A stretch of 64,000 bases of DNA from Fuerstiella sp. Lineage in GTDB: Bacteria; Planctomycetota; Planctomycetia; Planctomycetales; Planctomycetaceae. Positions within the stretch are counted from its first letter, which is position 1; every line of letters starts with the position of its first letter. A program made the position numbers and the translations under genes. The stretch lies in the NCBI GenBank assembly GCA_022843805.1, contig JALHMY010000037.1, forward strand, positions 18,011 through 82,010, given 5' to 3'. This document shows positions 57,545 through 64,000 of the stretch, piece after piece. A model generated the notes under the pieces. The model ran no database searches, had not been told where the DNA came from, and saw only the letters and a list, made by a program, of their open reading frames with translations.

Positions 57545-58011
57545 TGGGTGACGCGGACCGTTTTCTCATCGTCGGTGCAGGACTGTTCGTGCTGGGCGCG
57601 ATTGGGTTCGTGACTCGTCGCAACCTGATACTGATGATTCTGTCAGCAGAGCTGATGCTGCATGGCGTTTCACTGACCCTGGTCACATTTGGTCATCTGC
57701 ATGCCACGAATGAAGGCCAGGCATTCACGATCTTCACGCTGACGGTCGCTGCCTGTGAAGCCGGGCTGGCGCTTTCACTGGTACTGCTGCTCTATCGAAA
57801 TTCCGGATCGCTTGATATTCAGCTTTGGTCAGAACTTCGTGAATCGGATATGCCTGCTCCGGCCGGTGGATTTCCCAAAGAGGAGCCCGGTACAGAGCCT
57901 CGCGTGTCGCCAGGTTATGACGGTCTTCCCAGGCTGACTCCAGCGGGGCGAGTGCCGACGGATCCATCCCGGTCGTCGAATGCTTCTGCCAGCACTTCGG
58001 TTCGGACATAG
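57544..58011 (+). CDS. nuoK: NADH-quinone oxidoreductase subunit K with C-terminal extension
   Basis: RRNLILMILSAELMLHGVSLTLVTF...FTIFTLTVAACEAGLALSLVLLLYR, then about 60 aa Pro/Ser/Gly-rich tail. Confidence 0.94.
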   Translation: MGDADRFLIVGAGLFVLGAIGFVTRRNLILMILSAELMLHGVSLTLVTFGHLHATNEGQAFTIFTLTVAACEAGLALSLVLLLYRNSGSLDIQLWSELRESDMPAPAGGFPKEEPGTEPRVSPGYDGLPRLTPAGRVPTDPSRSSNASASTSVRT

Positions 58012-58021
58012 GTAAACAGCA

Positions 58022-60061
58022 ATGTCAGAAACTACCCAACAATTAATTTTATGGCTCATTCCTGTCGCCCCATTGCTGTCGGCGCTGATCACAGCGCTGG
58101 CTGGTCCCGGGGCGCTGCGTTACAAGAGCCACCTGCCCTGCTGGACGGCTCTGGCCGTTTCCTTTGTCTGTTCGCTGATTCTGCTCTTTCAGATTCTGCC
58201 TTCGGTGAGCCAGCCTCGTACTGTGGCCTCGGAAACGACCACATCTGAATCTGCAGAGTCTGTCGCCATTGCTCCGGGAGTCACGGCTGCTGTTCGACCT
58301 CAGGTAATTGCGGTCGGGTATGAATGGTTTCAGGTGGGTACGCTGAATGTGCGGATGGATCTGCGAGCGGATTCCATGACGGCCATCATGCTCTGTATGG
58401 TAACGGGTGTGAGTCTGCTGGTGTCGATGTTCGGTTCAGGTTACATGCACCATGATCCGGGTTACCCTCGATTCTTCGCCGCTGTTTCGTTGTTTGTGTT
58501 TTCGATGTGTATGCTGGTGCTGGCCGGCAGTTTCCTGATGTTATTTGTTTTCTGGGAAGCTGTGGGGCTTTGCAGTTATTTGCTGATCGGTTTCTGGTTT
58601 CAGAAACCGGCGGCAGCCGCCGCAGCGAAAAAGGCGTTTGTGGTTAACCGAATTGGTGACTTTGGTCTGATCATCGGAATATTTCTGATCTGGCAGACGT
58701 TTGGTTCGCTGTCGTTTGAAGAAGTCTTTGGAGGAACGGCGCTTCTGAACGCCGTTGCGGAGACTGACCCGGGCCGGATTCAGCTGATCTGTCTTTGTCT
58801 GTTTCTTGGGGCTATGGGCAAATCAGCTCAGTTTCCTCTGCAGGTCTGGCTTCCGGACGCGATGGAAGGTCCGACTCCCGTGAGTGCCCTGATTCACGCG
58901 GCGACGATGGTGACCGCGGGCGTTTATCTTGTGGCGCGGTGTACTCCGCTGTTCGTTCTGGCTCCGGGCGTGCAGTTATTTATTTGTGCCACGGGTGCCA
59001 TCACGGCGGCGATTGCCGCATTGACAGCTCTGACACAGACAGACCTGAAACGAGTGCTGGCCTATTCAACGGTGAGTCAGCTGGGCTTCATGTTTATGGC
59101 TTTGGGTTGCGGAGCTGCCGGACCGGAACTGGTCACGGCTGCAGTGACCGCAGGGATGTTTCATCTGTTTACTCATGCTTACTTTAAAGCCCTGCTGTTC
59201 CTTGCAGCCGGAAGTGTCATGCACGCAATGGGCGATGTGATTGACATGCGGCGGTTCAGTGGGCTGAAGAAGGCTTTGCCGATCACACACTGGACGTTTC
59301 TGGCTGGTGCTGCTGCTCTTGCAGGAGTGCCTTTGTTGTCCGGCTTCTGGAGCAAGGACGACATTCTGGCGGTCATTGGTGAGGCCACTCACAGCGCTCA
59401 GTATGGAACGTTCTTCAGAGTGATTCAGATCGTGGCCTCCATCACGGCGTTGCTGACAGCGTTTTACACCTTTCGCGCATATTTCATGACGTTCTGGGGC
59501 GAAGAGAAGTTTCCGGAAGAAGCCGGACACCATCCTCACGATGCGTCACCTGTGATGGCCTGGCCTCTGGGAATTCTGGCTGTCTGTGCCGTGGGCATCG
59601 GTTTGCTGACCGGGCCGACTCATCTGTTTGCCGGAACCCTGCAGCGTATTCAGGGACTGACGGCTGTGGAAACGCACGGATTGCACTGGGGAGTGATGGC
59701 TGTCAGCAGTGGGATAGCGATTGTCGGCATTGGAGCAGCCTGGTTTCTTTATGTATTGTCGCCAGGTATTCCTGCATCTCTGGCTGCGGGCATGAAGCCG
59801 CTGTACCTGATTTCAAACGGAAAGTTTTTCCTGGACGAGATCTTCCAGTGGATCGTTGTGTTTCCACTGCGAAAGCTGGCAGCGTTGGCTGTGTTATTCG
59901 ATCGGTTCGTCATTGATGGAATTGTGGATGCTGTGGGAATGGTCCCGCGAGCACTCAGTGTCCTGCCCCGACAGCTGCATGGTGGGCTCGTAGAGTCATA
60001 TGCCGGTGTGATGTGGGTGAGTGTGGTCGCGGCGGTGGTTGTGGTGTTGAGTCTGTTCTGA
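58022..60061 (+). CDS. nuoL: NADH-quinone oxidoreductase subunit L
   Basis: FWEAVGLCSYLLIGFW, WLPDAMEGPTPVSALIHAATMVTAGVYL, FTHAYFKALLFLAAGSVMHAMG. Confidence 0.97.
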   Translation: MSETTQQLILWLIPVAPLLSALITALAGPGALRYKSHLPCWTALAVSFVCSLILLFQILPSVSQPRTVASETTTSESAESVAIAPGVTAAVRPQVIAVGYEWFQVGTLNVRMDLRADSMTAIMLCMVTGVSLLVSMFGSGYMHHDPGYPRFFAAVSLFVFSMCMLVLAGSFLMLFVFWEAVGLCSYLLIGFWFQKPAAAAAAKKAFVVNRIGDFGLIIGIFLIWQTFGSLSFEEVFGGTALLNAVAETDPGRIQLICLCLFLGAMGKSAQFPLQVWLPDAMEGPTPVSALIHAATMVTAGVYLVARCTPLFVLAPGVQLFICATGAITAAIAALTALTQTDLKRVLAYSTVSQLGFMFMALGCGAAGPELVTAAVTAGMFHLFTHAYFKALLFLAAGSVMHAMGDVIDMRRFSGLKKALPITHWTFLAGAAALAGVPLLSGFWSKDDILAVIGEATHSAQYGTFFRVIQIVASITALLTAFYTFRAYFMTFWGEEKFPEEAGHHPHDASPVMAWPLGILAVCAVGIGLLTGPTHLFAGTLQRIQGLTAVETHGLHWGVMAVSSGIAIVGIGAAWFLYVLSPGIPASLAAGMKPLYLISNGKFFLDEIFQWIVVFPLRKLAALAVLFDRFVIDGIVDAVGMVPRALSVLPRQLHGGLVESYAGVMWVSVVAAVVVVLSLF

Positions 60062-60081
60062 GGTTAGATGGCAGAACCGGT

Positions 60082-61788
60082 ATGATTGCACTTTTGTTCC
60101 TTTCGCTTGCGGTACCGTTTGCATCGGCAGTTCTGCTGATGCTGTTTCGCGGTTCGCTGAATCAGACGTCGTCGCGGCTGCTGGCACTCAGCGGAAGCGT
60201 CGCCACGCTGTTTCTGTCGCTACTACTACTTGCTCAGTATAAGACTGTGGTGTTGAAGCCGCTGGAGACCGGGAATCGGCCTGCGGTGTCTTCCGCCAGT
60301 GAAGCATCAGCAATTCGACCGCGGGCCGAGTTTCGGCACGAGTGGCTGAAGATTACTGACAGCAGTGGTAAAGTGACTGCCCGGCTGGAAATGTATTTCG
60401 GTCTTGACGGTATCAGTGTTGCCCTGATCGCACTCACAACACTTCTGACAGTTTCCAGTGTGTTGATTTCATGGGAAGCGATTAGTGATCGGGCGTCGGA
60501 ATTCTATGCGGCGCTGCTGATCCTCGAAACAGGGCTGATCGGCGTCTTCTGTTCGATGGACCTGGTGATGTTTTATGTGTTCTTCGAACTTACTCTGATT
60601 CCTCTGTTCTTCCTGATTGCCATTTGGGGAGGACCGGATCGACGAAAGGCTGCCGTCAGGTTTTTCCTGTATACGCTGGCAGGAAGTTTGATCACACTTT
60701 CGGGACTGGTTGCCCTTGTTGCGTGGGTCGCCCGTGCCGGACTGACAAGTCCCACATCGCTGCCTGCACTGGCAGACTGGCTTGCGGCAAATCCTCTGCC
60801 TCAGGCACTTCAGATTTCCTTCTTTCTGGCTCTGTCTGCCGGCTTTCTTGTGAAGGTACCCGTATTTCCTTTTCACACCTGGCTGCCTCTGGCCCACGTG
60901 GAAGCTCCCACCGCGGGTTCTGTTCTTCTTGCCGGAGTGTTGCTGAAACTGGGGACCTATGGTTTCCTGCGACTTTGCCTTCCCATGTTTCCGGACGCAT
61001 GTCGAGTTGTCGGGTTGCCAATGATTGGACTGCTTTCTGTCATTGGAATTCTTTACGGTTCTTTCTGTGCGCTGTCGCAGCGAGATATCAAGAAACTGGT
61101 GGCCTACAGCAGCGTCGCCCACCTGGGATTCTGTATGCTGGGACTTTTTGCTCTGAATACTGAAGGGATCACCGGTGGTGTTCTGCAGATGGTCAATCAT
61201 GGATTGTCGACCGGTGCTCTGTTTCTGATTGTCGGCATGATTTACGAGCGTTATCACACTCGCATGCTGGACGATATCGGGGGGCTCGCAAAGCGTCTTC
61301 CACTGATTGCCTGCAGCATGGTGTTTATTTCGATGTCCAGCATTGGACTTCCGGGGCTGAACGGATTCGTCGGTGAATTTCTGTCACTGGCAGGAATGTT
61401 TCGTTCGTCTCCGGTTTATGCGGTTCTGGCAACGGCGGGCGTGGTTCTGGGAGCCTGGTACCTGCTGACCGCGGTTCAGCTGGCGTTTTTTGGTACGCTG
61501 CGTGAGCCGCATCAGGATGATTCTCATGGACACCCGCATGTGATCACTGACCTGAACGCTCGGGAGTTTACCGCGCTGGCACCGCTTGCTGCACTTTGTC
61601 TGTGGCTGGGAGTTTTTCCTGCGTCACTGATTGAACTGATTGAGCCGGACGTTGCTGCCCTTTCAGCACTCTATCAGGACGCTCCGCCGGTACCTGTTGC
61701 GGTCAACCCGGTCTCCGGACTGGTGCCTGCAGCAGTTCCGGTACCACAAGTATTGAGTCTTTCACAGCGAATTATCGTTGCCGACTGA
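60082..61788 (+). CDS. nuoM: NADH-quinone oxidoreductase subunit M
   Basis: FYVFFELTLIPLFFLIAIWGG, FPFHTWLPLAHVEAPTAGSVLLAGVLLKLGTYGFLR, KKLVAYSSVAHLGFCMLG. Confidence 0.96.
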   Translation: MIALLFLSLAVPFASAVLLMLFRGSLNQTSSRLLALSGSVATLFLSLLLLAQYKTVVLKPLETGNRPAVSSASEASAIRPRAEFRHEWLKITDSSGKVTARLEMYFGLDGISVALIALTTLLTVSSVLISWEAISDRASEFYAALLILETGLIGVFCSMDLVMFYVFFELTLIPLFFLIAIWGGPDRRKAAVRFFLYTLAGSLITLSGLVALVAWVARAGLTSPTSLPALADWLAANPLPQALQISFFLALSAGFLVKVPVFPFHTWLPLAHVEAPTAGSVLLAGVLLKLGTYGFLRLCLPMFPDACRVVGLPMIGLLSVIGILYGSFCALSQRDIKKLVAYSSVAHLGFCMLGLFALNTEGITGGVLQMVNHGLSTGALFLIVGMIYERYHTRMLDDIGGLAKRLPLIACSMVFISMSSIGLPGLNGFVGEFLSLAGMFRSSPVYAVLATAGVVLGAWYLLTAVQLAFFGTLREPHQDDSHGHPHVITDLNAREFTALAPLAALCLWLGVFPASLIELIEPDVAALSALYQDAPPVPVAVNPVSGLVPAAVPVPQVLSLSQRIIVAD

Positions 61789-61809
61789 AGTGTCTAAGGA
61801 CGTGTTTAC

Positions 61810-63345
61810 GTGGAACCATCATCGATAATTCCTCCAACGATTTATGACGTGATTAATCAGGCCACTGGGCTGATTATTCCGGAGATCATACTTCTGGCGA
61901 CGGTCTGTCTCATGTTTTTGGCCGGCCCGTTTCTGGTGAGCGAAACGGGTCAGGCTCCGGCCGGACTGCGTCATCGCTGGGGAATTCTTTCCCTGCTGGC
62001 CCTTTCTTGCGCATTCGTTGCGTGGTCCAATACTTCTGTAGTGGAACCAGGGGCAGGTCCGTTCCGTTCGGATGCGCTGGTCTGGTATGTGCGGGGACTC
62101 TCGCTGACCGCCGGAATTCTGCTGACTCTGCTGCTGTGGGACCAGATCGATGACGGTAAAGCGGCGGAGGCGCATGCCTGTCTGCTGGCGATCATTGCCG
62201 GAACGAATTTTGTGACGATCGCCAACGATTTGGTGACCGTGTTTCTGGGGCTGGAACTGGTCAGCATTCCAACCTATGTGCTTCTGATTCTGCCGCGCCG
62301 AGACTGGAAAGCGCGTGAAGCAACGATTAAATATTTCCTGCTCAGCATTTTCTCATCGGCGCTTGTGCTGTACGGTCTGAGCTGGGTGTTTGGTATCGCA
62401 GGAACGACCAATCTGACGGCGATTGCAGCTCGTGCTGCCGACGTACAGTTTGATGTCGATCGTGGCATGTTCAGGATTGCCATGCTGCTTGTGATTGCCG
62501 GACTGAGCTTTCGAATAACGGCCGTGCCCTTTCATTTTTACGCTCCGGACGTTTTCCAGGGTGTGACGTCGTCTTCGGCGGCCATGTTATCGTTCATTCC
62601 AAAGCTCGTTGGATTTTCCGCTTTGCTGCGATTGCTGTCTGTCAGTTTTGGAGCCACCAGCCTTGCTGTTTGGACTCCTTCAGAAGTCGTCCGGTTTATC
62701 CTCGCAGTACTTGCTATCGCAACGATGTTTGTTGGCAATCTGCTGGCGCTGAGGCAGACTAATATTTTGCGGCTATTAGCGTACTCCAGTATTGCTCACG
62801 CGGGCTACATGCTGGTGGGACTCGCCGTTGGTGCCAATCTTTCCGGGACGAGTGGTATTGCGGCACTGCTGTTCTATGTGGCGATTTACGGAGTGATGAC
62901 GCTGGGTGTGTTTGCGCTGCTGACAGCGGCCGGATCATTCACGAGTCCGATTAAGATGCTGTCAGAACTGTCAGGTCTCGGGAGAACTCAGCCGGTGACC
63001 GCTCTGCTGATGGCAGTCTGCGTATTCGGTCTCAGTGGTCTGCCGCCGACAGGCGGGTTTCTTGGAAAACTGAATCTGTTTTTGGCTGCCTGGTCAGATG
63101 GTTCAACAACCAGCCGGGTGCTGGCAATAGTGCTGGCGGTGAATGCGGTGATTGGCGCAAGCTATTATCTGCGAATGATCGGTCTGATGTATCTGGAACC
63201 TTCCAGCGCCGAGCAGTCGACCGGGCCGGCAATGACTCAACCCGCCGCGCTTGTCGCCGGGATGTTCTGTGCGGCGGCGACCCTGATTGTGTTTGTTTCG
63301 CCGCAGTGGCTGTGGGATGCAGCAACGTTGCTGGCTAAATCCTGA
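61810..63345 (+). CDS. nuoN: NADH-quinone oxidoreductase subunit N
   Basis: FLGLELVSIPTYVLLILPRRDWKAREATIKYFLLSIFSSALVLYGLSWVFG, FHFYAPDVFQGV, RLLAYSSIAHAGYMLVG. Confidence 0.96.
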   Translation: MEPSSIIPPTIYDVINQATGLIIPEIILLATVCLMFLAGPFLVSETGQAPAGLRHRWGILSLLALSCAFVAWSNTSVVEPGAGPFRSDALVWYVRGLSLTAGILLTLLLWDQIDDGKAAEAHACLLAIIAGTNFVTIANDLVTVFLGLELVSIPTYVLLILPRRDWKAREATIKYFLLSIFSSALVLYGLSWVFGIAGTTNLTAIAARAADVQFDVDRGMFRIAMLLVIAGLSFRITAVPFHFYAPDVFQGVTSSSAAMLSFIPKLVGFSALLRLLSVSFGATSLAVWTPSEVVRFILAVLAIATMFVGNLLALRQTNILRLLAYSSIAHAGYMLVGLAVGANLSGTSGIAALLFYVAIYGVMTLGVFALLTAAGSFTSPIKMLSELSGLGRTQPVTALLMAVCVFGLSGLPPTGGFLGKLNLFLAAWSDGSTTSRVLAIVLAVNAVIGASYYLRMIGLMYLEPSSAEQSTGPAMTQPAALVAGMFCAAATLIVFVSPQWLWDAATLLAKS

Positions 63346-63375
63346 CTGCAGTAAAACGAACGCAATTTCATTAGT

Positions 63376-63412
63376 CGAGCGACAAAATCGTTTTGCCCGG
63401 GAGGGCGAGGCT
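63376..63412 (+). repeat. Truncated single copy of the 'GGGAGGGCGAGGCTCC' repeat with leader
   Basis: CGAGCGACAAAATCGTTTTGCCCGGGAGGGCGAGGCT matches the leader and first unit at 17970-18006, then homology stops abruptly. Confidence 0.75.
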
Positions 63413-63456
63413 GGGATGGTGAAAAGACGGCTAAGTGCGTGATTTGGGTAGTTTTA

Positions 63457-63566
63457 GACTTGAAATACTGTTACGCGCCAACGTATTCGTTTTGTGTCAA
63501 ACCCACGAAACGAAGGAGCGTAACAGTGGTCGCATTGTCCCCATTTGTCCCTCGACATTTCAAGTC
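63457..63566. repeat. Nested triple inverted repeat at the transposase-like gene 5' end
   Basis: GACTTGAAAT (63457-63466)/ATTTCAAGTC (63557-63566); CTGTTACGC (63468-63476)/GCGTAACAG (63518-63526); TTCGTTT (63486-63492)/AAACGAA (63508-63514); all perfect. Confidence 0.8.
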
Positions 63567-64000
63567 GCCTTTGAGAATCCTGTGTCGTGTTTTCTTTCAT
63601 TCTCGAAACCACTGGCAACAGGTTGCGGAAGCTCGAGGCGCTGAGATTCACCGCCTCAAAGCCCAGCGTGATCAGGCGCTGCGAGACATCCGGACGCTCC
63701 AGGGACGGCTGGAGGCCTGCCAATTGCAGGCTCAGCAGGTCCAGCAGCCTGTCTGGCACAGCGACAGGCCGCTGTCAGGCCATCAACATAGTGCCCGAAT
63801 GATTGCTCTGTGCTGTCAACTCTGCCTGCTGGTCGGTTTCCGAGCCACTCCGAAAGTCCTTCAGTGTGTCAGCCATGCATGCGGTATGAATCTCAGGATT
63901 CCATCGCGTGACGTCGTCAGAAACTGGAACTGTCGCAACGGTGTCGCGATGCTGCAGGAGCCGAACAAAGCCCCGGACTGGATCTGGATGATCGACCACA
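63526..64000 (+). mobile_element. Transposase-like CDS, 5' portion (runs off window end)
   Basis: Open from GTG 63526 to window end: VVALSPFVPRHFKSPLRILCRVFFHSRNHWQQVAEARGAEIHRLKAQRDQALRDIRTLQGRLEACQLQ...RMIALCCQLCLLVGFRATPKVLQCVSHACGMNLRIPSRDVVRNWNCRNGVAMLQEPNKAPDWIWMIDH: coiled coil, HTH-like region, then a DWIWMIDH segment reminiscent of DDE transposases. Confidence 0.6.

Noticed and set aside
60469-61257. 262-aa minus-strand ORF
   Set aside because: Antisense to nuoM; Gln/Arg/Lys-rich shadow of hydrophobic TM codons.

Overview
This 64-kb window is chromosomal DNA from a planctomycete. The assignment rests on DUF1501, PSD1/DUF1549-DUF1553, DUF1559 prepilin-like, CRTAC1 and PEP-CTERM families. 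It carries about 40 well-supported genes. Main blocks: surE-prs; a Flp-like pilin and a 7-CXXCH multiheme/TPR cytochrome; a lipoprotein/CRTAC1/TPR/DUF1501/nadC/PSD1 cluster; tRNA-Leu(GAG) with a terminator; a GcvH-like/ferredoxin/galT-like cluster; nadK; an SDR + SGNH-like pair; pckA; a 1536-aa PQQ-propeller protein; trmN6-like methyltransferase; a PEP-CTERM protein; a 3112-aa adhesin/RHS/FN3 giant divergent from a Ser/Thr kinase + ECF sigma pair; and a complete nuoA-N operon. Two genes that run off the window edges are missing from the ORF track: a minus-strand CDS at 1-363 and a plus-strand transposase-like CDS at 63526-64000. The best candidates for undescribed biology are non-coding: a 'GGGAGGGCGAGGCTCC' repeat family forming two head-to-head arrays, one bounded by 11-bp inverted ends; a dispersed stem-loop family with a CTCTCCGAG/CTCGGAGAG core and compensatory arm changes; a nested-inverted-repeat MITE-like element; and several strong hairpins next to genes. 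Among proteins, the most notable are the orphan GcvH-like/4Fe-4S pair and the RHS giant whose RHS core is internal rather than C-terminal. I found no CRISPR array, rRNA or prophage. All family calls come from reading sequence motifs; no database searches were run.
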